A DNA stretch of 64,000 nt from SAR202 cluster bacterium Io17-Chloro-G2 (GCA_002816875.1 MUCP01000049.1:36437-100436); one strand, 5' to 3'; positions 30,475 through 39,460 are shown, counted from the stretch's first letter. The notes: generated by a model from the sequence alone, not told the origin. A program made the numbers and translations.

Positions 30475-31878
30475 TTGGTGATCAAGACACAGTCGATCAA
30501 GGAAAAAAGGGGCCTGGGGAAGGTTTTCTACGGTTGGTGGATCGTGGGCGCCAGCGTGGTCATCGATGCCCTGAAACACGGCACTTTCAACAGGGGCATT
30601 TCCTTTTATGTGCTGCCTGTTAGCAAGGAACTGGGTGTCGGCGTGGCCGCCATCTCTTTTGCCGACATGTTGGGACGTCTGGCGGGAGGTTTGCTGGGTC
30701 CCTTGGCCGGATTCTGTACCGACCGGTTCGGCCCCCGAGCCATGCTGATTTTCGGCGGGGTGACCTCCGGTCTGGGTTTCGTGCTTCTAGCCTTCAGCCA
30801 TAACTACCTTTATTTCATATTGGTGTTTGTTGGGCTGCTTTCCCTGGGTTTTCGGACTGGCTATAACAACGCGACGGTACCGGCGTTGAACCAGTGGTTC
30901 AGGCGCCGAAGGGCATTGGCCATGTCCGTGGCGTCTACTGGCAATGGTCTGGGGGGCCTGGCGTTGGCTCCCATCGTAGGAATACTGGTGCTGACACTGG
31001 GCTGGCAGAACGCGGCTATCGTGTCTGGCATCGCTATCATCGCGGTGGTGGTGCCCCTGTCTTGCCTGGTGCGCGGCACACCCGAAAGGATGGGGCTGCT
31101 GCCCGATGGGGAAGACGCTCCCGTTCCAGATTCTTCCGGGGTATCTCCACCGGGCGAGGAGATCTCACAGGTGGTCTCAAGCGAGGCTGGGTTCGAGGAG
31201 CCGGCCAGTATCACCACGGGAGCCAGGCAAGGCACTTCAGAAATGGATTTCACCACCAGGGAGGCGATGGTCAGCATCTCCTACTGGCTCCTGGTTCTGT
31301 CTGTGGGCCTTCGCAACACGGTGCATTCCGGGATGTCATTCCTGCTGGTGCCGGTGATGGTCTGGTTCTTGGAAGGCGGGGGCAGGTCCGAAGATGCCAG
31401 CCAAGCTATAGCCGTTCCCTTGGTGGCAGGGTTGTCCTTGGGAACCATTGTTTTCAATCCGTTGGTGGGCTGGGCCGGCGACAGTTGGTCGAAGCTAAAG
31501 CTCAGCTCAATGGCCATGGTCAGTGGCGCCGTGGCGATGGTTGTGTTGATGGACCACAGCGGCCACCTGTGGCAGGCGGGTCTGTTCGTGGTTTTGCTGG
31601 CCTTTTCGGAAAGCGCCAACCCCCTGGCTTGGGCCATTATGGGGGACTTTTTTGGCCGGCGGAGCTTTGCCACGCTGAGGGGATGGCAACACCTGCCGGA
31701 CCAACTGATGTCCATGAGTACGCCGGTATGGATGGGACTTATCGTAGACCAGACCGGCAGCTACTTTTGGGCGCTGATTCCACTGGCGGCAATCTACGGC
31801 TTGTCCGCCTTTTCCTATCTGTTGATCCCCCGCCCTCGGCCTCCGGCCCGTCTGCGCATGCAACGGCAGGCGTTCTGA
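30475..31878 (+). CDS. MFS transporter
   Basis: A 467-residue major facilitator superfamily carrier with about 12 hydrophobic segments. The loop motif is GPLAGFCTDRFGPRA after the second segment. A long hydrophilic loop with PVPDSSGVSPPGEEISQVVS lies between the halves. It resembles the carrier at 16582 in its opening KVFYGWWIVGASVVIDALK pattern, typical of OFA-like carriers. The start is TTG 30475 or the adjacent GTG 30478; no clear ribosome binding site separates them. The neighbouring CoA-transferases and the MaoC-like gene suggest that it imports an organic acid. That substrate is inferred. Confidence 0.83.
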   Translation: MVIKTQSIKEKRGLGKVFYGWWIVGASVVIDALKHGTFNRGISFYVLPVSKELGVGVAAISFADMLGRLAGGLLGPLAGFCTDRFGPRAMLIFGGVTSGLGFVLLAFSHNYLYFILVFVGLLSLGFRTGYNNATVPALNQWFRRRRALAMSVASTGNGLGGLALAPIVGILVLTLGWQNAAIVSGIAIIAVVVPLSCLVRGTPERMGLLPDGEDAPVPDSSGVSPPGEEISQVVSSEAGFEEPASITTGARQGTSEMDFTTREAMVSISYWLLVLSVGLRNTVHSGMSFLLVPVMVWFLEGGGRSEDASQAIAVPLVAGLSLGTIVFNPLVGWAGDSWSKLKLSSMAMVSGAVAMVVLMDHSGHLWQAGLFVVLLAFSESANPLAWAIMGDFFGRRSFATLRGWQHLPDQLMSMSTPVWMGLIVDQTGSYFWALIPLAAIYGLSAFSYLLIPRPRPPARLRMQRQAF

Positions 31879-32032
31879 ATCGCGGTGTGGCCGTTAGTTC
31901 GACAGATCACCCGTTCGCCTGGTTGTATACTGAATTACCCGCTGGTGTGGACATTGTGCTATATGCGGGCATCAACCGTGGGTCGTGAGCGGGTAAGCTA
32001 AATAAGCGCAACGCTTCTGGGAGAATTTGCAA

Positions 32033-33160
32033 ATGGTTCTCGAGTCAGGAAAGATCACCCCCGAGGGAGTCGCCCGGTTGCGGCAGCGGCTGGGCAGCTT
32101 CAACCGGCCCCGGCAGTACGGCGTCGGCCTGTTTAACGAATCGGCCAGCCAGGACGCCATCAGGCATTTTTGCCAGGGCATTGGTGACACAAACTCCCTT
32201 TACTGGGACAAAAGTTATGCCCAGGCAACCAAGTTTGGGACCATCGTCGCGCCGCCATGTTTCCTCTACAGCGTCTATTGGTGCTCCGGGCGCACGGGGG
32301 GCCTGCCGGGAGTTCACGGTTTTCACGCCGGTAACGACTGGGAGTGGTTCCGGCCCATCTACCTGGACGACCGGATCTCTGTCCAAGAGCAGTTCACCAA
32401 CCTGGAGGAAAAGAAGAGCGAATTCGCCGGCAACATCTTGATCCAGTCCAGCATTACCACTTACCGCAACCAGCGTGGCGAAGTGTTAGCAAAGACCAGG
32501 GGCTGGCAGATCCGCGCCGAGCGGGACGCCGCCAAAGAGCGCCAGAAATACAATTTCGAGCCATACAGCTATACTCGGCAAGAGATAGAAGACATTCAGG
32601 AAGCGGTGTTGGGCGAGGAGATTCGCGGCAACAACCCCCGGTGGTTCGAGGATGTTCAAGTTGGCGACGACATGAAGCCGGTAGTCAAAGGGCCTATGAG
32701 CCACGGCGACATCGCGGCATTCGTGGCCGGCTGTATCGGGGGCATCTCCCACGGTATCCAATTGAACGAGATGCTGCGGCATCCTTCCTGGGGATTCACC
32801 GACCCCAGCACAGGAGCTCAAGAAGCCATCATCCGGGTGCACGACATTCAAGAGGCGGCCGAAAGCGCCGGCCTGCCCGGCGCATATGACTATGGCTGCC
32901 AGCGCTGCTGCTGGATGGGCCACCTGCTGACCAACTGGGCGGGGGACGACGGATTCGTCAAGAAGATGTACGTGGAGTTGCGCCGGTTCAACGTGGTGGG
33001 AGACACCACCTGGTGCATGGGAAAGGTGCTTGCCAAGCGGGAAGAGGACGGCGAAAAACTGGTGGACCTGGAGATTTGGGGCGAGAACCAACGCCGGGAA
33101 GTCACCACCAAGGGCACCGCCACGATTCGGCTCCCTTCCAAACTAGAGACGGCCTGGTAG
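32033..33160 (+). CDS. MaoC/FAS1-like hydratase-dehydratase protein
   Basis: A 375-residue protein with two hot-dog-fold halves related to MaoC-like enoyl-CoA hydratases. The N-terminal half carries HFCQGIGDTNSLYWD, TIVAPPCFLYSVYW and DWEWFRPIYLDDRI, which match the FAS1-like dehydratase region. The second half carries WFEDVQVGDDMKPVVKGPMS, close to the usual MaoC opening. The expected D-x4-H catalytic pair is not clear in the second half, so activity is uncertain. ATG 32033 follows GGGAG by about nine bases. Placement after an MFS carrier and near CoA-transferases fits acyl-CoA breakdown. Confidence 0.83.
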   Translation: MVLESGKITPEGVARLRQRLGSFNRPRQYGVGLFNESASQDAIRHFCQGIGDTNSLYWDKSYAQATKFGTIVAPPCFLYSVYWCSGRTGGLPGVHGFHAGNDWEWFRPIYLDDRISVQEQFTNLEEKKSEFAGNILIQSSITTYRNQRGEVLAKTRGWQIRAERDAAKERQKYNFEPYSYTRQEIEDIQEAVLGEEIRGNNPRWFEDVQVGDDMKPVVKGPMSHGDIAAFVAGCIGGISHGIQLNEMLRHPSWGFTDPSTGAQEAIIRVHDIQEAAESAGLPGAYDYGCQRCCWMGHLLTNWAGDDGFVKKMYVELRRFNVVGDTTWCMGKVLAKREEDGEKLVDLEIWGENQRREVTTKGTATIRLPSKLETAW

Positions 33161-33236
33161 CAAAAACTTTCAAGGTGCCGCCTGGTATGATTGTCTGAGG
33201 AAACACGTCCTGCAGGGTCGATAAAAGGGTAGAGAA

Positions 33237-33797
33237 ATGGTAGTTCCTAAACCGTGGATAAAGTTCACTGTCAAGGAATACATGTCCCTGCCCGAGGGTG
33301 CGCCTTACCAGCTTTTGGATGGGGAGATGATTTCGGCGCCTTCCTCGACTCCACGACACCAGAGTATCGCAGCGGCTATTTGTCGTGCCCTGTATCAGTT
33401 CGTGACCCAAAACAAGCTTGGCCAGGTTTGGTTCGCCCCATTGGACGTAGTGCTTTCCAACCACGACGTGGCCCAGCCGGACCTGCTGTTCGTCTCCAAT
33501 TCACGGTCGGATATTGTTACCGAAGCTAATATCCAGGGAGCACCCGACCTGGTGGTGGAGATTCTCTCTACGGCAACCGCCCTGTACGACAGGGAATACA
33601 AACAAGGGCTTTACAGCCGCCATGGGGTGCGGGAATATTGGCTGGTGGACCCTGAGGCCGAGACGGTGGAAGTCTTGGGAGAGGCCGGACAGGGGCTGAC
33701 TTTGAACGCTGCGTACCGCCGAGGGGAAACCATTACTTCCCCACTGCTTCAAGGGTTGAGCATCGACCTGGACCAGATTTTCGGACAAGCTAACTAG
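33237..33797 (+). CDS. Uma2 family (DUF820) endonuclease-like protein
   Basis: A 186-residue Uma2/DUF820 protein with a PD-(D/E)XK-like core. Visible parts: KEYMSLPEGAPYQLLDGEMI at the start, VAQPDLLFVSNSR with an Asp, APDLVVEILSTATALYDREYK with Asp and Glu, and GVREYWLVDPEAETVEV, all family hallmarks. The family is abundant in cyanobacteria and Chloroflexi, and its role is not established. It stands 76 bp after the MaoC-like gene but is probably independent. Confidence 0.87.
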   Translation: MVVPKPWIKFTVKEYMSLPEGAPYQLLDGEMISAPSSTPRHQSIAAAICRALYQFVTQNKLGQVWFAPLDVVLSNHDVAQPDLLFVSNSRSDIVTEANIQGAPDLVVEILSTATALYDREYKQGLYSRHGVREYWLVDPEAETVEVLGEAGQGLTLNAAYRRGETITSPLLQGLSIDLDQIFGQAN

Positions 33798-33847
33798 AAG
33801 CGGGCGCCAGACACTTCCCAAAGGCGCCGGTTGATTCTGCCGGCCAT

Positions 33848-35032
33848 CTACAACCCGAACTCCTTAGCAGTTTTGGCGAAGCCCTCCATGGCGCCTTCCA
33901 ACACCTTGTCTTCCACGCAGTAGGAGATACGGAAGTATCCCGGTGTGCCAAACCCCCGCCCCGGCACCGTAAGAACGTTCCACTTTTGCAGCGCGTCCAC
34001 GAAGGCCACGTCGTCGTCCACCGGCGATTCGGGGAAAAGGTAGAACGCTCCCTGGGGCCGGGTCATGGAATATCCCATCCCGGTCAGGCTGGAGTACAAG
34101 AAGTCCCTTTTCCTTTGGTATTCCAGCGGGTCCACGCTGACGCCCTGGAGCGCCCGCACCACGTGCTGCATCAAGGCGGGCGCGTTGACGAACCCTAGCA
34201 TCCGGTTGCAAAAGGTCAGGCCGTCGGCCAGTTCGGCTTTTTGCTGATATTCTGGATTGACCGCCATGTAGCCGATGCGTTCACCGGGCAGGGCCAAGTC
34301 CTTGGCGTGGGAGTTGACCACAATGGTGCTGGCATGGTGGGGGAACACCTGGGGATAGGAAAGGCCGTCGTAGATGATCCTCCGGTAAGGCTCGTCGCTT
34401 ATGATGAATATCTCGCCGCCGTGCTCCCTTTCCTTTCGTCCCAGAAGCTCGCCCAAGGCCGCTAGACGATTTTCCGGATAGATCACGCCGGACGGATTGT
34501 TGGGAGAGTTGATGATTATGGCCCGGGTCTTCCCGGTTATGGCAGCCTCGATGGCGTCCAGGTCCGGCTGGAACGCGTCGCCGGTAGGGACGGTGACCGC
34601 GACGCCTCCGTGGTTGTCTATGTAGTAGCCGTACTCAACGAAGTATGGCGACAGGATGATGACCTCCTGGCCGGGGTTGAGGATGGTTTTGAGCACCACG
34701 TTGATGGCCGCGGCCGCGCCGCAGGTCATGATGATGTCGCCGGCGGTGAAGTCCAGGCCGGTTTCTAATCTCAAACCGTCGGCCACCGACTGCCGGGTTT
34801 CCAAATAGCCGTTGTTGGGCATGTAGCGGTGCATTCCCTTGATAGGGTTCTCGGCCAGCCGCCGCAACTCTTGCCGGAATTCTTCCGGAGGCTCCACCAC
34901 CGGGTTGCCCAGGGAAAGGTCAAAGACTTTGTCCTCGCCGTATTGGGCTTTCAACGCAATGCCGGTCTCGAACATCTTGCGTATCCAGCCGCCCTGTTCC
35001 ATAAACCCGTGGATCTTGTTCGACACCGCCAT
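33848..35032 (-). CDS. Class I/II PLP-dependent aminotransferase
   Basis: A 394-residue fold-type I aminotransferase. Signals: LSLGNPVVEPPEEF near the N-terminus, RYMPNNGYLETRQSVADGL, the cofactor loop TCGAAAAINVVLKT, INSPNNPSGVIYPE, ISDEPYRRIIYDG and the Schiff-base Lys in VNSHAKDLALPGERIGYMAV. This is the aspartate-aminotransferase-like group. The start at 35032 has GGGGAGGAG directly upstream; the frame is open to 35206 but the extra residues look unlike protein. It faces away from the HicBA-like pair. The amino acid used cannot be fixed from sequence. Confidence 0.9.
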   Translation of the reverse strand: MAVSNKIHGFMEQGGWIRKMFETGIALKAQYGEDKVFDLSLGNPVVEPPEEFRQELRRLAENPIKGMHRYMPNNGYLETRQSVADGLRLETGLDFTAGDIIMTCGAAAAINVVLKTILNPGQEVIILSPYFVEYGYYIDNHGGVAVTVPTGDAFQPDLDAIEAAITGKTRAIIINSPNNPSGVIYPENRLAALGELLGRKEREHGGEIFIISDEPYRRIIYDGLSYPQVFPHHASTIVVNSHAKDLALPGERIGYMAVNPEYQQKAELADGLTFCNRMLGFVNAPALMQHVVRALQGVSVDPLEYQRKRDFLYSSLTGMGYSMTRPQGAFYLFPESPVDDDVAFVDALQKWNVLTVPGRGFGTPGYFRISYCVEDKVLEGAMEGFAKTAKEFGL

Positions 35033-35254
35033 GGCTCCTCCCCATTCGGGCGTGACTCCTGCTTCTGCGCAGGCGAGTGTAGCAACAGCCTCTGCGAGTG
35101 TCAAAAGCGATTGCCGATGGGCCGCATTACCAAAATCAAAGGTGCCATGTAGCCAAGGGTGGAAGGGGGTCGTCCTTGTTTCATGTGGGCTATGGTATGC
35201 TGACAATAAGTGGATGTTTATTCGTATCCTGCGACATTCGGATCGGGGTGGTTG

Positions 35255-35701
35255 TTGAGAAAATTAGCTAAAGAAATCTATGCGGCCGGCAAAGAAGGCG
35301 AGCTGCCGCCTATCTTCGGTCCAGGAGATGTCGAAAAGGCCTGCCGGGGTTGGTCTAAGCGAACATATTCGGTTTTCCTGCCAAAGCATAGGATTGGCAA
35401 TCCTGGCGGTGAAAGCGAACTTTTTGAGAGAGTAGCTCCGGGGAGGTATAAACTTCTCGGGACCAAACGCAGGAGTTTCGTTTTTGCGGCTGCGCTGGAA
35501 CAGGACGCAGATGGCCGTTGGAGCTCTTGGGTAGACTCTCTGCCGGGCTGCGCCGCCTGGGGCTACACTGAGGAAGAAGCCCTCATGGCATTGAAGGATG
35601 CCGCCGAGCTATACATTGAGGATATGTTGGCGTTAGAGCAAGAAGTTCCGACGCATGGCGTGGATGATAATGAATCGCGGGTCATCACCGTTAGGTTGTG
35701 A
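35255..35701 (+). CDS. HicB-like antitoxin with an N-terminal winged-helix-like domain
   Basis: About 148 residues from TTG 35255 (GGGG six bases upstream; GTG 35210 and TTG 35252 are alternatives). The C-terminal half matches HicB: FVFAAALEQDADGRWSSWVD, LPGCAAWGYTEEEALMALKD, AAELYIEDML. The N-terminal half (KEIYAAGKEGELPPIFGPGD, KRTYSVFLPKHRIGNP, FERVAPGRYKLL) resembles a winged-helix-type domain often fused to nucleases. Standard HicB has its DNA-binding segment at the C-terminus, so this order is unusual. The stop overlaps the hicA start (GTGA), so the pair is cotranslated. Toxin neutralisation and autorepression are expected from the family. Confidence 0.7.
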   Translation: MRKLAKEIYAAGKEGELPPIFGPGDVEKACRGWSKRTYSVFLPKHRIGNPGGESELFERVAPGRYKLLGTKRRSFVFAAALEQDADGRWSSWVDSLPGCAAWGYTEEEALMALKDAAELYIEDMLALEQEVPTHGVDDNESRVITVRL

Positions 35702-35952
35702 CCCTCCCTCCAGACGTATTTCGCCGCATACGTAATACTTCCGTCCGAGAGTTGGTGCGCGCACTGGAGCGGGATGGATTTACTTTCCGCCGCACCAGAG
35801 GCTCCGGCAGACTATATAGGCATCCAGACGGTAGGAGAACCGTCATCCACTATCATTCCGCTACCGACACGCTTCCCATTGGGACCCTTCGCAGTGTCCT
35901 CACCGGAACTAACTGGAGTGAGGACGACCTTCGAAGATTGGGCATACTCTAA
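35698..35952 (+). CDS. HicA-like toxin, catalytic His apparently replaced
   Basis: An 84-residue double-stranded RNA-binding-fold protein of the HicA (YcfA) mRNA-interferase family. VRELVRALERDGFTFRRTRG, then RHPDGRRTVIHYH and TLPIGTLRSVL are the family pattern. Known HicA toxins use a His right after GS (GSHH); here the sequence is GSGRLYRH, so that His is absent and the next His is five residues later. The toxin may be inactive or may use another residue. The GTG start overlaps the upstream stop by three bases. The C-terminal tail, WSEDDLRRLGIL, is longer than usual. Confidence 0.78.
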   Translation: MTLPPDVFRRIRNTSVRELVRALERDGFTFRRTRGSGRLYRHPDGRRTVIHYHSATDTLPIGTLRSVLTGTNWSEDDLRRLGIL

Positions 35953-36017
35953 TTTCCCAAAAGTAGCGTTCTCGACCATCAGGCGGGACATTGTCCAAAA
36001 CGAGATAATATTTCCCA

Positions 36018-36950
36018 ATGATTTTTGACATACACGCCCACCTTATGGGGCCTGAGCTGCCTGGTCGGGCTTTTTGGGACGGGTTTACCCGGTTGGCGGC
36101 GGTGCAGACGGGGCGGACGGAAGAGCGCATCCGCCGGCGGCTTCATGATATCTATGACCTGACCGGCGAAAAGTTGATCCAAGACATGGACGAGGCCGGG
36201 GTGGACAAGGTCATGATCATGCCCATCGATTGGGGATTGGTCCGGGCATTTCAAGAATCGCCGGGCGCTACCATGGATATCTGGGAGCAGCACGTTCTCC
36301 ACGCCGAGGTCGCCGGTAAATATCCTGACCGGATGGTGACCTTCGCCTGCATCGACCCCCGGCGTCCCAACGCGGTGGAACTGCTGCAGAGGGCCGTGTC
36401 CGAATTGGGCATGGTGGGCTTGAAGATACACCCCGCCGCCGGTTTCTTTCCCAACGACCCGGTGGTGTATCCCATGTACAAAAAGGCGCTGGACCTGGGT
36501 TTGCCGGTGATGGTTCACACCGGACCGGAGCCCAAGCCGCTATACAGCCGCCACTGTCAGCCGGTGTATCTCGACGACGTGGCCGCGGACTTCCCTGACC
36601 TGACCATCATCATGGCACATGCCGGGTTGAGCGCCTGGTGGCAGGAGGCGGCGGGCATCGCGTCGGTCTGCGCTAACGTCTATCTGGACATCTCCGGATG
36701 GCAGGCCCCGGCCCGGTTGCGGCCCCTGGAGTTTTACACCAATCTTCGCTCATTGGTGAGCACCGTTGGGGCGGGCAGGATCTTGTGGGGCAGCGACTAT
36801 CCGGCGCTGCGTTTGCTGATGTCTGAATCCGCGTGGGCAAAGGCCATCACGGACCCTCCCCAGGTTGCCGCCGACCATGGGATCAGTTTTACCGAAGAAG
36901 AAATTGCCGCCATCATGGGTGGCAACGCCGCCCGCTTGTTGGGGCTTTAA
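36018..36950 (+). CDS. Amidohydrolase-2 family metal-dependent hydrolase
   Basis: A 310-residue TIM-barrel hydrolase of the amidohydrolase-2 (ACMSD-like) group. Metal ligands appear in order: His6 and His8 (FDIHAH), the His in GLKIHPAAGFF, the His in VMVHTGPE, the His in IIMAHAGL, and the Asp in WGSDYPAL. The family includes decarboxylases and C-C or C-N hydrolases; the substrate is unknown. The ATG at 36018 is only 65 bp after the HicA-like stop, but it faces no clear partner. A repeat unit follows immediately downstream. Confidence 0.87.
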   Translation: MIFDIHAHLMGPELPGRAFWDGFTRLAAVQTGRTEERIRRRLHDIYDLTGEKLIQDMDEAGVDKVMIMPIDWGLVRAFQESPGATMDIWEQHVLHAEVAGKYPDRMVTFACIDPRRPNAVELLQRAVSELGMVGLKIHPAAGFFPNDPVVYPMYKKALDLGLPVMVHTGPEPKPLYSRHCQPVYLDDVAADFPDLTIIMAHAGLSAWWQEAAGIASVCANVYLDISGWQAPARLRPLEFYTNLRSLVSTVGAGRILWGSDYPALRLLMSESAWAKAITDPPQVAADHGISFTEEEIAAIMGGNAARLLGL

Positions 36951-36996
36951 GGCGCGGTCCACAGGCGTCGGCAAACCGACGTTTGATAGCAAGTAA

Positions 36997-37135
36997 ATGT
37001 CATGCTGAGCCAGCCGCAGCGGCGATCGGGGCGAAGCTCCCCCGATTCCATCAGGGCGAGTCCTCGACCGAGTCGGGACATCTGGGAAGGAGGCGCCCAC
37101 TGCCTCTAGATCCTTCACTGCGTTCAGGATGACAT
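36997..37135. repeat. small inverted-repeat unit (MITE-like)
   Basis: The left end ATGTCATGCTGAGC and the right end GTTCAGGATGACAT are imperfect inverted copies about 110 bp apart. Between them are GCCCCGATT/TCGGGG-type words and TAGATCCTTCACTGC. The right half is repeated at 45-83. The unit fills the gap between the amidohydrolase and lipB genes. No transposase is nearby. Confidence 0.65.
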
Positions 37136-37197
37136 GGTTGTTGGGTCAGGATGAAATGCTGGTTGGGTAAAGGCGACATGGAAACTTGGCGCGGTTT

Positions 37198-37905
37198 TTA
37201 ACCCTTTCCCGCCAGGCTGCCGGTTACGGCAGCCGCATCCACCTCGGTCATGCCAAAACCCATTGCCCAGCCGAATTGGTAGGCCAGGCTGTAACGCACC
37301 GCTTCTTCGTCCACCGTTTCCCCCAGTACCTGGGCCATGGATGTGACCGGCTTGTCTTCGATGCCGCAGGGGACAATGTTTTCGTAATAGGACAGGTTGG
37401 TATTCACGTTGATGGATAAACCGTGGAAGGCCACACCCCGGCTGATCTTGACCCCGATGGCGGCGATCTTGGCTTCGGCCAATTCATCGCCCACCCAGAC
37501 CCCGGTCAGGCCTTTCATCAGGTGGGCTCGAATCTCCAGGTCATGCAGGGTGTTGATGATCACCCGCTCCAATGTTCTCACGTACTTTAACGGGCCGCCC
37601 CATTCCCGCAGGTCCACCACGGGATATGCCACCAACTGGCCTGGTCCGTGGAAGGCCACCTGGCCTCCCCGGTCGGTCTCGACCACTGAGGTCCCCCTGG
37701 CTTCTAGTTCAGCTTTGTCCGTCAGGAGGTGCTCCGGTTTGCTCAGGCGGCCCAGGGTGTAGACCGGGGGATGCTCCAACAAAAACAGGGTGTTGGGTGA
37801 TTCCCCCCGGCGAACCTGGTCTGCTACGGAAAGCTGCAAATCCCAGGCGCGAAGGTAGTCCACCGTTCCCAGATAAGCGACTTGGCAGTCAGGTTGAGCG
37901 GGCAT
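37198..37905 (-). CDS. lipB: Octanoyl-[acyl-carrier-protein]:protein N-octanoyltransferase
   Basis: A 235-residue LipB that moves an octanoyl group from acyl carrier protein to the lipoyl-domain Lys of target proteins. Signatures: LLEHPPVYTLGR, ETDRGGQVAFHGPGQLVAYP, Lys146 in AKIAAIGVKISRGV, and the catalytic Cys180 in NIVPCGI. The gene begins 11 bp after the E2 acyltransferase gene on the same strand, so its product modifies the complex made by its own operon. lipA, which would insert sulfur, is not in the window. Length and motifs are complete. Confidence 0.95.
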   Translation of the reverse strand: MPAQPDCQVAYLGTVDYLRAWDLQLSVADQVRRGESPNTLFLLEHPPVYTLGRLSKPEHLLTDKAELEARGTSVVETDRGGQVAFHGPGQLVAYPVVDLREWGGPLKYVRTLERVIINTLHDLEIRAHLMKGLTGVWVGDELAEAKIAAIGVKISRGVAFHGLSINVNTNLSYYENIVPCGIEDKPVTSMAQVLGETVDEEAVRYSLAYQFGWAMGFGMTEVDAAAVTGSLAGKG

Positions 37906-37916
37906 TCGGGGGCTCT

Positions 37917-39257
37917 TCAGTAGATGGCTGTATCCGGGCCCATGGACTCCAGCCGCGATTTCACTGCCTGGAGGAATCCGCCGGATTCGGCCCCGTCATT
38001 GATGCGGTGGTCGAAGGACATGCAGAGGTTCATCATGGAGCGAATTGCGATGGCGTCGTCCCGGACCACCGCACGCTTTTGGATGGCCTCGGTGGTCATG
38101 ATGGCCGCCTGGGGATGGTTGATGATGGGTTGGGAGATGGTTGAGCCCAACGCTCCGGTGTTGTTCAGCGTGAAGGTGCCTCCTTGAACGTCGGCCAGGG
38201 TTAGTTTATTATCCCGGGCCCTAAATGTTAGATCGCGAGCGGCCGCCGCCAGCCCCGCGATGCTCAACCGGTCGGCGTCGTGAACCACGGGGACCACCAG
38301 GCCCACCGGCGCGGCCACCGCAATCCCGATATTCATGCGCTTTTTGAGGATTATCTTATTTTCGCCCCAGGTTGCGTTGAGCGTTGGGTGCTCTTTCAAC
38401 GACTCCACCACGGCTTTAATGACGAAGGGCAGATAGGTCAGGTCAACACCTTCCCGGCGCTGGAAATCGTCCCTCACCTGGCTCCTAAGGGCCACCAGGT
38501 TGGTCACGTCCACTTCCACCGTACTCCAGGCGTGGGGTATCTGACTAACGCTGCGGACCATGGCCTCGGCGATCATGCGGCGCACCGGGGTCAGGAGAAT
38601 ATGTTCTTCGTCGGCGGTGGCCTCGGCCTTGATGGGAGCTGCTTCGGTTTGCCCCAAGGGTTGGGAAACCGGCGCCGGAGTGGTATTGATGAATCCCAGC
38701 ACGTCGTCGCGGGTGATGCGGCCTCCCATGCCGGTCCCGGCCACCAGGGCAAGGTCAACTTTGTGTTCGTTCGCCAGCCTCCGAACTGCCGGCGAATGGC
38801 GCGCCGTTTTACCCACGGCCTCGCCAGCGGGGGCTGCGGAATCGGTAGTCTCGGCGTCCTCAGGGTCGGCCGGTCCGCTGCCCGTGGGGCCCACCGGGCC
38901 GACATCGTGGAGCAAGTAGCCTGTGGTGCCGGCGGATTTGGCCGCCCCGGCTGGCTGATGGATAGACTGGGAAGCTAGCGGCGGATCGAGAACAGGTGAG
39001 GGCGGGGGCGCTGGGGAATCTGTTGATTCCATTTCCGCGATGGGCGCGCCCATAGGGAGGGTTTCTCCCTCTTGGGCCAATATCTTCAGCAGCGAACCCG
39101 CCACAGGGGAGGGCACCTCCATGGTGACCTTGTCGGTAACGACCTCCAACAGAGGCTCGTACCGTTGGACCTTGTCTCCCGGCTGTTTCAACCACTTGCC
39201 GATAGTGCCTTCCACTACCGATTCACCCACGTGGGGAAGCTCAATGGTTATTGCCAA
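37917..39257 (-). CDS. 2-oxo acid dehydrogenase complex E2 (dihydrolipoamide acyltransferase)
   Basis: A 446-residue E2 core. The lipoyl domain (1-80) has the modified Lys at 43 in VTDKVTMEVPSP. A Pro/Ala-rich linker follows. The peripheral-subunit-binding domain lies near 153-195 (SPAVRRLANEHKVDLALVAG). The catalytic acyltransferase domain ends with the HxxxDG motif at 417-422 (SFDHRINDG). It transfers the acyl group from lipoyl to CoA. It is encoded after E1alpha and E1beta, and lipB follows. Whether the complex acts on pyruvate, branched-chain acids or acetoin cannot be settled. No E3 gene is in the operon. A 204-bp gap containing a repeat separates it from the E1beta gene. Confidence 0.92.
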   Translation of the reverse strand: MAITIELPHVGESVVEGTIGKWLKQPGDKVQRYEPLLEVVTDKVTMEVPSPVAGSLLKILAQEGETLPMGAPIAEMESTDSPAPPPSPVLDPPLASQSIHQPAGAAKSAGTTGYLLHDVGPVGPTGSGPADPEDAETTDSAAPAGEAVGKTARHSPAVRRLANEHKVDLALVAGTGMGGRITRDDVLGFINTTPAPVSQPLGQTEAAPIKAEATADEEHILLTPVRRMIAEAMVRSVSQIPHAWSTVEVDVTNLVALRSQVRDDFQRREGVDLTYLPFVIKAVVESLKEHPTLNATWGENKIILKKRMNIGIAVAAPVGLVVPVVHDADRLSIAGLAAAARDLTFRARDNKLTLADVQGGTFTLNNTGALGSTISQPIINHPQAAIMTTEAIQKRAVVRDDAIAIRSMMNLCMSFDHRINDGAESGGFLQAVKSRLESMGPDTAIY

Positions 39258-39320
39258 AGAAGCACCTTCCCTAACCCTATCTAGTTAATACCTAGTTTGG
39301 TAAATAGCCGTTTGAACTAT

Positions 39321-39432
39321 CCTTTCGCCCTGAGCTCTGGCCGGAGGCCGCGAGTCGCCCCGATTCCGTCGGGGGAGTTGCCGAAGGGTCCGCCGGAGGC
39401 GGTTGGTTCGGCAAGCTCACCACGAGCGGGAT
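39321..39432. repeat. repeat element inside the E1beta-E2 gap
   Basis: Contains CCTTTCGCCCTGAGCTCTGG, a CGCCCCGATTCCGTCGGGGG hairpin, and GGTTCGGCAAGCTCACCACG with AGCGGG. The outer words are inverted members of the dispersed TTCGACAAGCTCAGGA family. It expands the spacing between E1beta and E2 to 204 bp, whereas the other gaps in the operon are 11-23 bp. Confidence 0.65.
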
Positions 39433-39460
39433 TGATAACGCTGATTTTTGCAACGAAGCA

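Noticed and set aside
33253-33261. CGTGGATAA inside the Uma2 gene
   Set aside because: Single copy within coding sequence, with no partner at 21 bp.
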